Below, piece by piece: positions 41,870-50,806 of a DNA stretch of 64,000 nt (within the stretch, counting starts at the first letter, position 1; the number at the start of each line of letters is the position of its first letter). This DNA comes from Streptomyces sp. ASQP_92. Its GTDB lineage: Bacteria; Actinomycetota; Actinomycetes; Streptomycetales; Streptomycetaceae. The position numbers were made by a program, and so were the translations under genes. The stretch lies in assembly GCF_025399895.1 (NCBI RefSeq), contig NZ_JAODUA010000006.1:62001-126000 (forward strand), in the 5' to 3' direction. The notes beneath the pieces were generated by a model that saw nothing but the letters and a program-made list of their open reading frames with translations, was not told the DNA's origin and ran no database searches.

Positions 41870-42684
41870 TGAAGCAACCGCTCGAGGACCACGGCGATGC
41901 CGTCGTCGTCGTTGGAGGCGGTGATCTCGTGGGCCACGGCCTTGAGTTCGTCGTGGGCGTTGGCCATCGCCACCCCGTGCTCGGCCCAGCCGAACATCGG
42001 GATGTCGTTCGGCATGTCCCCGAAGGCGATCGTGTCCGCCGCCTTGCGGCCGAGCCGGCGTGCGGCGAGGGAGAGGCCGGTCGCCTTGCTGAGCCCCAGC
42101 GGAAGGATCTCCACGACGCCCGGGCCCGCCATGACGACGCCGACCAGGTTGCCGACCACCTGGCGCGTGATCTGCGCCAGCGCGTCGTCGTCGTACCCGG
42201 GATGCTGGACGTAGACCTTGTTCAGCGGGGCCGACCAGAGCTCGGCCGGGTCCTCGAAATGGCGTACCGGAAGGGGCCCCTCCTGGACCTGGTAGCCGGG
42301 GCCGACCAGGACTTCGCCGTCGATGCCGTCGCGGCCCGCGGCGAGCGCCAGAGGGCCGATCTCCGCCTCCACCTTGGACAGGGCGAGCCCGGCGAGCTGG
42401 CGGTCGAGCGTCACCGACGTCAGCAGGCGGTGCTCGCCGGCGTGGTAGACCTGCGCGCCCTGGCCGCACACCGCGAGGCCCTCGTAGCCGAGGTCGTCGA
42501 GGATGTGGCGGGTCCAGGGCACCGCCCGGCCGGTCACCACGATGTGCGCGGCGCCGGCGGCGGTGGCGGCGTCGAGCGCCTCGCGGGTGCGCTGCGAGAC
42601 CGACCCGTCGGAGCGCAGCAGCGTCCCGTCCAGGTCGGTCGCGACCAGCTTGTACGGGAAGGGTCGGCCCACGGCGGTGCTCAC
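41857..42684 (-). CDS. Cof-type HAD-family hydrolase (second)
   Basis: A 275-residue HAD phosphatase, type IIB. Motif I is VATDLDGTLLRSDGSVS, the motif II Thr is in IVVTGRAVPW, the Lys in GLSKATGLS and the motif IV acidic pair in FGDMPNDIPMFGWAEHG. Its GTG start overlaps the stop of serS in a GTGA, so it is translationally coupled to serS, an arrangement found in Streptomyces generally. Substrate unknown; sugar phosphates or FMN are common for the group. The 3' end lies within a tandem duplication. Confidence 0.9.
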   Translation of the reverse strand: MSTAVGRPFPYKLVATDLDGTLLRSDGSVSQRTREALDAATAAGAAHIVVTGRAVPWTRHILDDLGYEGLAVCGQGAQVYHAGEHRLLTSVTLDRQLAGLALSKVEAEIGPLALAAGRDGIDGEVLVGPGYQVQEGPLPVRHFEDPAELWSAPLNKVYVQHPGYDDDALAQITRQVVGNLVGVVMAGPGVVEILPLGLSKATGLSLAARRLGRKAADTIAFGDMPNDIPMFGWAEHGVAMANAHDELKAVAHEITASNDDDGIAVVLERLLQADA

Positions 42685-43970
42685 TTGGCGATCGGCTCCA
42701 GGACCTCGCGCCCGCCCAGGTAGGGCCGCAGCACGGGCGGGACCCGTACGGTGCCGTCGGCCTGCTGGTGGTTCTCCAGGATCGCGACGATGGTGCGCGG
42801 AACGGCGCACAGCGTGCCGTTCAGGGTGGCCAGCGGGGCGACCCTGCTCTTGCCGTCGGTGGTCTCGCGCATGCGGACCGACAGGCGCCGGGCCTGGAAG
42901 CCGTCGCAGTTGGAGGCCGAGGTCAGCTCGCGGTACTTGCCCTGGGTCGGGATCCACGCCTCGCAGTCGAACTTGCGCGAGGCGGAGGCGCCGAGGTCGC
43001 CCGTGGCGACGTCGATGACCTGGAAGGGCAGTTCGAGGGCGGTCAGCCACTGCTTCTCCCAGTCCAGGAGGCGCTTGTGCTCGTTCTCGGCCTCGTCCGG
43101 GTGGACGTAGGAGAACATCTCGACCTTGTCGAACTGGTGGACCCGGAAGATGCCCCGGGTGTCCTTGCCGTAGGTGCCGGCCTCGCGGCGGAAGCACGGC
43201 GAGAAGCCGGCGTAGCGCATCGGCAGCTTGTCCGCGTCCAGGATCTCGTCCATGTGATAGGCCGCGAGCGGGACCTCGGAGGTGCCGACCAGGTAGTAGT
43301 CGTCCTTCTCCAGGTGGTACACGTTCTCGGCGGCCTGGCCGAGGAAGCCGGTGCCCTCCATGGCGCGCGGGCGGACCAGGGCCGGGGTGAGCATCGGGAT
43401 GAAGCCGGCCTCGGTGGCCTGGGCGATCGCGGCGTTGACCAGGGCGAGCTCCAGGAGCGCGCCGACGCCGGTCAGGTAGTAGAAGCGCGAGCCCGACACC
43501 TTGGCGCCGCGCTCGACGTCGATGGCGCCCAGCGCCTCGCCGAGCTCCAGGTGGTCCTTGGGCTCGAAGCCCTCGGCGCCGAAGTCGCGGATGGTGCCGT
43601 GCGTCTCCAGGACGACGAAGTCCTCCTCGCCACCGACGGGGACGTCCGTGTGGACGATGTTGCCGAGCTGGAGGAGGAGCTGCTTGGCCTGCTCGTCGGC
43701 GTCGTTCTGCGCGGCCTCGGCGGCCTTGACGTCGGTCTTGAGCTGCTCGGCCTTCTTCAGGAGCTCGGCGCGCTCGTCCGGCGTGGCCTTGGGGATGAGC
43801 TTGCCGAGCGACTTCTGCTCGGAGCGCAGTTCGTCGAAGCGGAGGCCCGAGGACCTGCGCAGCTCGTCGGCGGAGAGCAGGGCGTCGACGAGCGCGACGT
43901 CCTCTCCACGGGCGCGCTGGGAGGCGCGAACACGGTCGGGGTCCTCACGGAGCAGGCGAAGGTCAATCAC
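42681..43970 (-). CDS. serS: Seryl-tRNA synthetase
   Basis: A 429-residue class II aminoacyl-tRNA synthetase that charges tRNA-Ser (and tRNA-Sec). The N-terminal two-helix coiled coil (about 25-100) grips the long variable arm. Motif 2 is seen as FSPCFRREAGTYGKDTRGIFRVHQFDKVEMF and motif 3 as LNGTLCAVPRTIVAILENHQ. Length is normal. The HAD gene follows in overlap. A 592-base non-coding region rich in DnaA boxes precedes it; I saw no T-box leader. Confidence 0.97.
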   Translation of the reverse strand: MIDLRLLREDPDRVRASQRARGEDVALVDALLSADELRRSSGLRFDELRSEQKSLGKLIPKATPDERAELLKKAEQLKTDVKAAEAAQNDADEQAKQLLLQLGNIVHTDVPVGGEEDFVVLETHGTIRDFGAEGFEPKDHLELGEALGAIDVERGAKVSGSRFYYLTGVGALLELALVNAAIAQATEAGFIPMLTPALVRPRAMEGTGFLGQAAENVYHLEKDDYYLVGTSEVPLAAYHMDEILDADKLPMRYAGFSPCFRREAGTYGKDTRGIFRVHQFDKVEMFSYVHPDEAENEHKRLLDWEKQWLTALELPFQVIDVATGDLGASASRKFDCEAWIPTQGKYRELTSASNCDGFQARRLSVRMRETTDGKSRVAPLATLNGTLCAVPRTIVAILENHQQADGTVRVPPVLRPYLGGREVLEPIAK

Positions 43971-44562
43971 CCCTCCAGGCTACCGGTGCGGACTCGTGGC
44001 CCCCCACCGGATATCCCGCGCGGCGTCGTCCCGCGCGGCACTTTGTCCGGATTGACCGAATTAGGGAAAGTGGGGGTGGAATTCCTGACGGTTCGTCCGG
44101 TGGGGCATCCGGCGGATGTCAAGGAAAGCGCCGCTATTCCCCGAAAAGGGGCGCTGACCGGACCGCCGTTGACCGACTCCCTTGCCGCGCCCCGGACTTG
44201 TCCACAGAAGTGCACGCCGCCGGATACTTATCCACAGCCTGTGTGGAGAATCTGTGGACTACGGAAGAGATCGTTCCGAAAGCCGCATGAGGGACCGAGG
44301 ATTCCCCTTCCAAACCCGTGCCACACACTCATTCGGGTGGGAATTGCTCGCTCTAAAGAGTTGATCAATGGAATTGGGGTGACAGAGGATGCCCTGGCGG
44401 CCTGTGGACCGATGTGTCGTCGCTAGAGGGATTTGTCGACTGTGTCCGGTTGTGTTGTCGACTTACCCACAGGTCGAGAAGCAGGCCTGTGGATAACTTT
44501 GTGGACAAGGAAAATCAGCAGGTAAGACCGGTCGCGACCGAATCGCGAAGCCGTCTGCAGAC
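43971..44562. other. Long serS-pheA intergenic region with DnaA-box cluster
   Basis: A 592-base gene-free stretch. It has four perfect DnaA boxes: TTGTCCACA (44198-44206), TTATCCACA (44228-44236), TGTGGATAA (44488-44496) and TGTGGACAA (44500-44508). Degenerate ones are TGTGGAGAA (44242), TGTGGACTA (44253), TGTGGACCG (44403) and TTACCCACA (44463). The DNA is locally AT-richer than the genes. The serS promoter must lie near its left end. The arrangement resembles the DnaA-box clusters known outside oriC in Streptomyces. Confidence 0.75.
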
Positions 44563-45498
44563 CTAGACGCGCCCGTCCTGGCAGCGGGCCAGCCACTCGG
44601 CCGCCTCGACGAACTCCGCGTCCGAGGTCCCCGCACGCAGCGCGCGTACGTCGTCGAGCGTCACCTCGGCCCTCGGGTACGAGCCGAGGAAGCGCACCTC
44701 GGGGCAGATCCGCCGCAGCCCCATCAGCGCCTCCCCCACCCGGCGCTCCGAGATGTGGCCCTCGGCGTCGATGGCGAAGCAGTAGTTGCCGATGCCCTGA
44801 CCGGTGGGCCGGGACTGGAGCAGCATCAGGTTGACCCCGCGCACCGAGAACTCCTGGAGCAGTTCGAGCAGGGCGCCGGGGTGGTCCTCGCGCTGCCACA
44901 GGACGACCGAGGTCTTGTCCGCGCCGGTGGGCGCCGCAGGGCGGGCCGGGCGGCCGACCAGGACGAAGCGGGTCTGCGCGTTCACCGCGTCGTGAATGTC
45001 GGTGATCAGCGGTTCGAGGCCGTACGTCGCCGCCGCGAACTCCCCCGCGAACGCCGCGTCGTACCGCCCCTCCTGGACCAGGCGGGCGCCGTCCGCGTTG
45101 GACGCCGAGGACTCCCACAGCGCCTCGGGCAGGTTCGTCTTCAGCCAGTTGCGGACCTGGGGCTGGGCGGCCGGATGCGCGGTGATCGTCTTGATGTCGG
45201 CCAGCGTCGTGCCCGGACGGACGAGCAGCGCGAACTTGATGGAGAGCAGCACCTCGCGGTAGATCATCAGTGGCTCGCCCGAGACCAGCTGGTCCAGGGT
45301 GGTGGTGATGCCGCCCTCCACCGAGTTCTCGATCGGGACCAGGGCCGCCGCCGCGTCCCCGTTGCGCACCGCGTCCAGGGCGGCCGGCACGGAGACCATC
45401 GGGACCAGTTCGCGGGTCGCGGCCTCGGGCAGGGTGCGCAGGGCGGCCTCGGTGAACGTGCCCTCGGGACCCAGATAGGTGTATCGCGTGGCGGACAT
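44563..45498 (-). CDS. pheA: Prephenate dehydratase
   Basis: A 311-residue enzyme that turns prephenate into phenylpyruvate for phenylalanine synthesis. Catalytic-domain motifs: YLGPEGTFTEAAL, PIENSVEGGI and NAQTRFVLVGR (the TRF motif). The C-terminal ACT domain (about 200-285; REDHPGALLELLQEFSVRGVNL) should give feedback inhibition by phenylalanine. There is no fused chorismate mutase. An in-frame GTG at 45507 could add three residues; neither start has a good ribosome binding site. Confidence 0.95.
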   Translation of the reverse strand: MSATRYTYLGPEGTFTEAALRTLPEAATRELVPMVSVPAALDAVRNGDAAAALVPIENSVEGGITTTLDQLVSGEPLMIYREVLLSIKFALLVRPGTTLADIKTITAHPAAQPQVRNWLKTNLPEALWESSASNADGARLVQEGRYDAAFAGEFAAATYGLEPLITDIHDAVNAQTRFVLVGRPARPAAPTGADKTSVVLWQREDHPGALLELLQEFSVRGVNLMLLQSRPTGQGIGNYCFAIDAEGHISERRVGEALMGLRRICPEVRFLGSYPRAEVTLDDVRALRAGTSDAEFVEAAEWLARCQDGRV

Positions 45499-45571
45499 GG
45501 ACGTCACACTAATGGCCCGACGTGACGGGCACCCACCGATCGGAGGGACCCTTCCCCGGGGCGGGCCCGCC

Positions 45572-46852
45572 TCAGGACTCCAGCAGCCGCTGGCCCACGT
45601 ATTCGCCCGCCCGGGGACCGCCCGGCACCGCGAACAGGCCGCTCGACTCGTGCCGCAGGAACGGGGAGAGCGCGTCCCCCCGGTCCAGCTTGCGCTGCAC
45701 CGGCACGAAGCCCTGGAGCGGATCGGCCTGCCAGCAGACGAAGAGCAGACCCGCGTCAGGGGTGCCGTCGGCGGCGATGCCGTCGTGGAAGGAGAAGGCG
45801 CGCCGCAGCATGGCAGCGCCGCCGTTCTGTTCGGGGGCGGCGATCCGGGCGTGGGCGTTGGCCGGGATGACCGGCTTGCCGTCCGGGCCGAACGCGTCGA
45901 GCCGCATCTTCGTGGTCTCCGTACCCCCCGAGAGAGGGGCGCCGTTCGACTTCTTGCGGCCGATCACCTGCTCCTGCTCGGTGAGCGGCAGCTTCTCCCA
46001 GGTGTCCAGGAGCATCCGGATCCGGCGTACGACGGCGTAGGAACCGCCCGCCATCCAGGCCGGCTGTCCGGTGTCGGGGACGAAGACGCGCTGCTCGAAG
46101 TCGGCGTCCGAGGTCTTGGGGTTGTTGGTGCCGTCGAGCTGGCCCATCAGATTGCGGGCGGTCATCGGCTTCTCGGTGGCGCCCGGGGTGCGGTTGAAGC
46201 CGTTCATCTGCCAGCGCGGGCGCGCGGCGGAACCGGCGTCGCGCTGGAGGGCGCGCAGCGCGTGGAAGGCGACCAGCGCGTCGTCGGCGCCGATCTGCAC
46301 CCACAGGTCGCCGTTCGAACGCCGGGGGTCGAGCTGGTCGGAGGAGAAGTCGGGCAGCGGGTCCAGCTGTGCGGGACGCCGGTCGGCCAGGCCCGTGCGG
46401 TCGAAGAAGCTGTGGCCGAAGCCGAAGGTGACGGTCAGCGAGGAGGGGCCGGCGTCCAGGGCGACGCCGGTGTCGCCGTCGCTCGCGGGCTCTCCCGCCA
46501 TCAGCGCCTTGGCCGTCGCCGACCAGCGCCGCATCAGTGCGGCCGCCTCCTTGCGTCCGGCGCCGGGGGCCAGGTCGAAGGCGATCAGATGGCCGGTGGA
46601 CTGAAGCGGAGTGGTGATCCCCGCTTGATGTTTCCCGTGAAACATCACCTCCGTGGAACCGACCGACGCCAACGGGCTGGTGTCGTCGGGCGCCGCGACG
46701 GCCGCGTATCCGCCGGCGCCGGCCGCCGCGCCCAGCGCCAGACCGGCCGCGCCCACGGCGCCCACGGTGGTGAGCAGCTTGCGCCGGGAGAGGTCGACGA
46801 CGGGCTCGGCGGAGGCGGCCGGGGCGCGCTCGGAGTTCTTGGTCTCGCTCAT
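45572..46852 (-). CDS. dtpA: DyP-type heme peroxidase, Tat-exported (DtpA)
   Basis: A 426-residue dye-decolorising peroxidase. The N-terminal Tat signal (SRRKLLTTVGAVGAAGLALG, residues about 22-41) sends it out folded. The GXXDG motif is GQLDGTNNP and the proximal heme-His region is RRAFSFHDGIA. Context, last gene of a Sco/PCuAC/CopCD operon, matches DtpA of S. lividans, which is required for maturation of the copper-radical oxidase GlxA and for morphogenesis. The related EfeB iron-uptake role is less likely since no efeO or efeU is present. A degenerate parS (GTTTCCCGTGAAAC) lies inside at 46630-46643. Confidence 0.92.
   Translation of the reverse strand: MSETKNSERAPAASAEPVVDLSRRKLLTTVGAVGAAGLALGAAAGAGGYAAVAAPDDTSPLASVGSTEVMFHGKHQAGITTPLQSTGHLIAFDLAPGAGRKEAAALMRRWSATAKALMAGEPASDGDTGVALDAGPSSLTVTFGFGHSFFDRTGLADRRPAQLDPLPDFSSDQLDPRRSNGDLWVQIGADDALVAFHALRALQRDAGSAARPRWQMNGFNRTPGATEKPMTARNLMGQLDGTNNPKTSDADFEQRVFVPDTGQPAWMAGGSYAVVRRIRMLLDTWEKLPLTEQEQVIGRKKSNGAPLSGGTETTKMRLDAFGPDGKPVIPANAHARIAAPEQNGGAAMLRRAFSFHDGIAADGTPDAGLLFVCWQADPLQGFVPVQRKLDRGDALSPFLRHESSGLFAVPGGPRAGEYVGQRLLES
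46630..46643. other. Degenerate parS-like site in dtpA
   Basis: GTTTCCCGTGAAAC differs from the parS core by one base and therefore breaks the palindrome (C in place of A). With the flanking bases it reads TGTTTCCCGTGAAACA. It may be a weak ParB site or chance. Confidence 0.5.
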
Positions 46853-46863
46853 GTCAGTTCTAC

Positions 46864-48780
46864 TCAGCCGATCTTGACGTTCTTGTCCACGGTGGTCTCG
46901 TCGATCTCGGAGGTGCGCACGGTCACCGAGATCTGCCAGTCGCCCGCCATCGGGATCTGCACTCCGCTCGCGCTCCAGTGTCCGGCGGTGACGCGGTCGG
47001 GCACGACGGGCAGCGGTCCGACCGACTTGGCGGCGAGCGTGAAGGCGACCTTGACCTCGGGGGCGTCCTTCGGCGCGCCCGCCGGGTCCTCGAGATAGAC
47101 GTGCAGATCGTTGGAGCCGGTGCGGCCGGGGTCGAGGGTGATCTTGACGGTGCCCTTGCCGGTCTTGCCGCCGGTGTCGAAGGGCAGCCGGATGTCGACG
47201 GGCCGGTCCGCGACGGCGACCTGGGAGCCGGCCCTGGCCCGGTCCACGGCCTGCTGGGTGCGGCCCGGCTCGGTCTGGGTCAGCACCGTGGTGACGGCGA
47301 GCAGCACCACGGCGATGCCGGCCTCGGCCAGGACGGTGCGGCGCAGCCCAGTCCGCTCGGGGTCGGCGTCGCGGATCCGCTTCTCGCGGGCGGTGCTCAT
47401 CGCGGCCCGCTGGCGCGCGAGTTGGGCGGCGCGCTGGGCGTCCTTGCCGTCGTCGGGGACGGTGACGGGCTCCGGCTCGCTCGGGCGCTGCTCGACGATC
47501 ACGTCGGCCTCGGCCGTGGGCGCGCTCCGCTCGGACAGGCGCGCGGTCCAGCGTCGCGAGAAGGAGGCGGTCGCGACGAGAACGGCCACCAGGGCGACCT
47601 TGACGAGCAGGAGTTGCCCATAGGTGGTGTCGATGAGCGCCGACCAGGTGCCGACCTGTCGCCAGGACTGGTAGACGCCGGTCGCCGCGAGGACGGCCAC
47701 GCTCACGAACGCGACGCGGGAGAACCGCAGCACGGCCGCGCGCTCGATGCCTGGCACGCGGTACAGGACGACGAGCAAGGTGACGAGGCCGCCCAGCCAG
47801 GCCGCCACCGCCAGCAGGTGCAGCACGTCGACGGGCATGGCGATGCCCGGTTGCAGCCCCGTCGAGGCGTGCTCGGCGAGCGCCCAGGTCGCGGCGAGCC
47901 CTGCGGCGACGACGGTGCCGCCGATGGCGAGCCCGAAGGTGAGGTCCTGCTTCTCGGCCTCGTCGTCCCTCTTGGCGTACGCGCCGAACAGGACGGAGAC
48001 GAACAGGGCGGCGGCGCCGAGCAGCAGGAGCCGGGAGATGAGCGCGGCGCCCGGCTTGGTCTCCAGGACGGCCCGCAGCCCGTTCAGGTCGAAGGCGTCG
48101 GAGAGGTTCCCCGAGCCGGTGTAGGGCGTGCGGAGCAGCAGCATCGCGAGGGTGGCGGCGGTCATCGTGAGCCAGCCGCCGACCACGACGCGCTGCACGG
48201 GACCCACGCCCGCCCCGCGCCGCCAGCAGGCCAGCACGAACGCGGCGCCGCCGACCAGGAGCACGAAACCGCCGTACGCCGCGTACCGGGCGATGCCGTA
48301 GAGGGCGCCGACGAGGCCGCCGCCGGCCTCCTGGGTGGGCAGGACCGCGGTGGTCGCGGAGGGGGCGCCGATGGAGAAGGTGAAGGCGCCGGAGACGGGG
48401 TGGCTGTCGACGGAGATCGCCTGCCAGGCCACCGTGTAGGTGCCGTTGGGGATGCCGGTGCGCAGCCGGACGCCGTACTTGACGACGTCGCCGCTGCACA
48501 GGTTGACGAGTTCGGCGGTGTCCGAGCGCTTACCGGTGGGGTCGAGGACCCGGATGGAGTTGGCGTCCAGGGCGACGCCCTCGGAGAAGGTGAGGGCGAC
48601 CTGGGCGGGCGCGGTGGCGACCACCGCCCCTTCCTTCGGGTCGCTGCCGGTCAGCGCGGCGTGCGCGGACGCGGGTGCGGCGCCGGCGAACAGCGCGCCG
48701 AGCAGCGCCACCGTGATGAGCGCCAGCCTGGTCAGGGGCCTGCTCGCGGTGGTTCGAAGGCGTGGGGCGATGGCCGTCAT
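46864..48780 (-). CDS. CopC-CopD fusion copper protein (YcnJ-like)
   Basis: A 638-residue protein. A signal peptide (1-39, ending ASAHA) exposes the mature N-terminal His (HAALTGSDPKEGAVV), a copper-brace ligand of CopC; a second His-rich strand is AISVDSHPVSGAFTF. The CopC domain ends near 140, followed by the CopD membrane domain of about eight segments (155-440), a charged linker rich in Arg and Glu (450-520), another segment (about 525-545) and an extracytoplasmic beta domain (560-638). It probably imports or hands on copper. It is fourth in the operon from YcnI. Confidence 0.92.
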   Translation of the reverse strand: MTAIAPRLRTTASRPLTRLALITVALLGALFAGAAPASAHAALTGSDPKEGAVVATAPAQVALTFSEGVALDANSIRVLDPTGKRSDTAELVNLCSGDVVKYGVRLRTGIPNGTYTVAWQAISVDSHPVSGAFTFSIGAPSATTAVLPTQEAGGGLVGALYGIARYAAYGGFVLLVGGAAFVLACWRRGAGVGPVQRVVVGGWLTMTAATLAMLLLRTPYTGSGNLSDAFDLNGLRAVLETKPGAALISRLLLLGAAALFVSVLFGAYAKRDDEAEKQDLTFGLAIGGTVVAAGLAATWALAEHASTGLQPGIAMPVDVLHLLAVAAWLGGLVTLLVVLYRVPGIERAAVLRFSRVAFVSVAVLAATGVYQSWRQVGTWSALIDTTYGQLLLVKVALVAVLVATASFSRRWTARLSERSAPTAEADVIVEQRPSEPEPVTVPDDGKDAQRAAQLARQRAAMSTAREKRIRDADPERTGLRRTVLAEAGIAVVLLAVTTVLTQTEPGRTQQAVDRARAGSQVAVADRPVDIRLPFDTGGKTGKGTVKITLDPGRTGSNDLHVYLEDPAGAPKDAPEVKVAFTLAAKSVGPLPVVPDRVTAGHWSASGVQIPMAGDWQISVTVRTSEIDETTVDKNVKIG

Positions 48781-48808
48781 GTCAGTCCCTCAAGTCCCTC
48801 TGGATGCC

Positions 48809-49279
48809 TCAGTGGTGCTTCGGGTTGTAGGTGGCTTCCTTCACCGCGAGGTCGACCTTGACCGGGTCGGCCTTCTCGAAGTGCAGCTCGACGGTGACCT
48901 TTTCGCCCTGCTGGGGCTTCTTCTTGAGGCCCATGAACATGATGTGGTTGCCGCCGCGTTCGAGGTCCAGCTCGCCGCCCGCCGGGATGTCGAAGGACGT
49001 CACCTCCCGCATCTTCTGGTTCTTCGTCTCGTGGATGGTGATGTTGTCCGAGAGCTCGCTGGTGACCTTGGTGAGCTTGTCGGCGGTCTTGCCATCGTTC
49101 TTGACGATCAGGAAGCCGCCGGCCATGTCGCTGGTCGGCACCGGCATGAACGCGTCGCTCACCTGGAGCTTCGGCTTGGCGTCGGCGCTGTCCGAGCAGC
49201 CCGCGAGGGCCAGGCCCGCGGACAGGGCTATGACGGCGGCGACGGACGAGCGGGCGGCGTGGGTGGTGCGGCGGTTCAC
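48809..49279 (-). CDS. PCuAC-type copper chaperone lipoprotein
   Basis: A 156-residue extracytoplasmic copper(I) chaperone. The N-terminus is a lipoprotein signal with lipobox LALAGC at about residues 23-28. The Cu ligands are visible as a His in NITIHETKNQKM (followed by Met) and HIMFM, fitting the H-M-X-H-X-M pattern of PCuAC. It delivers copper to Sco and the CuA centre of cytochrome oxidase. The GTG start at 49279 overlaps the Sco stop as GTGA, so the two proteins are made together. Confidence 0.92.
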   Translation of the reverse strand: MNRRTTHAARSSVAAVIALSAGLALAGCSDSADAKPKLQVSDAFMPVPTSDMAGGFLIVKNDGKTADKLTKVTSELSDNITIHETKNQKMREVTSFDIPAGGELDLERGGNHIMFMGLKKKPQQGEKVTVELHFEKADPVKVDLAVKEATYNPKHH

Positions 49280-49935
49280 GGGTTCTCCCCCTTGATGATC
49301 TTCGGCAGGTCCTTCATGTAGTCGGCGACCTTCGCGTCCTGGCCGTACAGGACGTAGCCCTGGTCGGTCTTGGGGGAGAAGGCGATGACCTGGGCCCCAT
49401 GCATGGAGACGACCTTGCCGTCCTTGTCCTTGCTGGGCGGGTCGATGCCGATGCCGATCTGCCGGGCGCCCTTCTGGATGGTGGCGAAGTCGCCGGTCAG
49501 CCCGATGAAGGACGGGTCCTGGCCCTTGAGCCACTTGCCGAGCGAGGCGGGGGTGTCGCGCTCGGGGTCGGTCGTCACGAAGACGACCCGGAGCCTGTCC
49601 TGGTCGGCCTTGGGCAGCGCCTTCTTGGCGACGGCGATGTTGCCCATGGTGAGCGGGCAGACGTCCGGGCAGTTGGTGTAGCCGAAGTAGATGAGCGTCG
49701 GCCTGCCCTTGGTCTCGGCGCGGAAGTCGAACTTCTTGCCGTCAGTGTCGGTGAGGACGAAGTCGGGCTTGGCGAACGGCCGGTCGAGCAACGTCGCGGC
49801 CTGGGTCTTCGCCGGGGCGGAGACATCGGCGACGGGGCTGTTGGAGCCCTTGTCGCCGCTGTCGCCGCACGCGGTCAGGGTGAGCGCCGCTGCCGCCGCC
49901 AGAGCGGCGGCAGTCAGCGCGGTCTTGGTGCGCAT
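49276..49935 (-). CDS. Sco/SenC copper chaperone
   Basis: A 219-residue thioredoxin-fold lipoprotein (lipobox TLTACG, about residues 18-23). The copper motif CPDVCP is in YFGYTNCPDVCPLTMG and the distal His in VVSMHGAQVIAF. Sco inserts copper into cytochrome aa3 oxidase; in S. lividans it also supports GlxA-type copper enzymes and development. It overlaps the downstream PCuAC gene. Confidence 0.94.
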   Translation of the reverse strand: MRTKTALTAAALAAAAALTLTACGDSGDKGSNSPVADVSAPAKTQAATLLDRPFAKPDFVLTDTDGKKFDFRAETKGRPTLIYFGYTNCPDVCPLTMGNIAVAKKALPKADQDRLRVVFVTTDPERDTPASLGKWLKGQDPSFIGLTGDFATIQKGARQIGIGIDPPSKDKDGKVVSMHGAQVIAFSPKTDQGYVLYGQDAKVADYMKDLPKIIKGENP

Positions 49936-49982
49936 GGGGTGATTTTCCGGTCTTTTCCGGTGGAAGGGGTGCAGGTGACGGA

Positions 49983-50699
49983 TCAGGCGGAGCGTCGGCG
50001 CCCGGCGAACACGCCGAAGGCCACTCCGGCGACGCCGACGGCGATGCCCACGGCGCCCAGGACACGGGCGGTGGTGTCGGTGTCCGAGGAGGAGGCTTCG
50101 GGCTTCGCGGCGGCCGCGTCCTTGTCGGCGGCGGGCGCCGCGCCGCCGTGGCCCGCGGCGGCGGCGCTCAGCTTGAGGGTCGGCGCCGGGTTCGCGGGCT
50201 CGGCCGCGCCCTGCTGTGGCTCCTGGATCCAGCGCACGACCTCGTTGTTGTCGTAGGTCTGGAGCGCCTTGAAGACGAGCTGGTCGGTGTCGCTGGGCAG
50301 CGAGCCGATGGAGAGCGGGAACTTCTGGAACTGGCCGGCCTCGATGGTTCCGCCGCTCCACGTCACCTTGGTGACGGCCTCGTTGATCTGCTTGCCGTGC
50401 ACGGTCAGCGGCTTGTCGAGCTTGGACTTGGTGACCTCGACGTTCCAGCCCGGCACCGGCTGCGGCATGACGGACGCCAGCGGGTGGTCGGCCGGCAGGT
50501 TGACCTCGACCTTGACCGTCTTGGCGTTGTCGCGCTCGTTGGGGACCTTGAAGTCGACGACGGCGTAACCGCCCTTGGCGGCCGCCCCCTCGGGCTGCAC
50601 GGTGACGTGGGCGAAGGCCGTTCCCGAGAGCAGCAGGACGGAACCGGCGGCGACGGAGCCGACGAGGGCGGTACGGGTGCGCGAACGGGCAGCGTTCAT
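49983..50699 (-). CDS. YcnI-family copper-binding protein (DUF1775)
   Basis: A 238-residue secreted protein anchored by a C-terminal membrane segment (about 208-230, before GRRRSA). The signal peptide ends at AFA, leaving mature HVTVQPEGA: the N-terminal His is the copper ligand known for YcnI. The conserved Trp of the family is in VPGWNVEVT, and GGTIEAGQFQKFPLS is a family block. An Ala/Pro-rich linker precedes the anchor. The ATG at 50699 has GGAG eight bases upstream. It is the first gene of the copper operon that ends with dtpA. Confidence 0.92.
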   Translation of the reverse strand: MNAARSRTRTALVGSVAAGSVLLLSGTAFAHVTVQPEGAAAKGGYAVVDFKVPNERDNAKTVKVEVNLPADHPLASVMPQPVPGWNVEVTKSKLDKPLTVHGKQINEAVTKVTWSGGTIEAGQFQKFPLSIGSLPSDTDQLVFKALQTYDNNEVVRWIQEPQQGAAEPANPAPTLKLSAAAAGHGGAAPAADKDAAAAKPEASSSDTDTTARVLGAVGIAVGVAGVAFGVFAGRRRSA

Positions 50700-50806
50700 G
50701 GCAGAGACACTCCAGTGAGCAGGAAGGGTGGGGTACGTCCACCGCGCACGGGTGCGCGGGGACCCGCGACACCACTCCTGCGGTACGTGAGGGGAGTGGG
50801 CCGCGT

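Noticed and set aside
43971..44562. A T-box leader for serS
   Set aside because: No T-box consensus (AGGGUGGNACCGCG) or specifier arm was found on the minus strand; the region is instead rich in DnaA boxes.
45572..46852. EfeB of an iron-uptake EfeUOB system
   Set aside because: No efeU or efeO gene is adjacent; the operon is of copper genes, which fits DtpA better.
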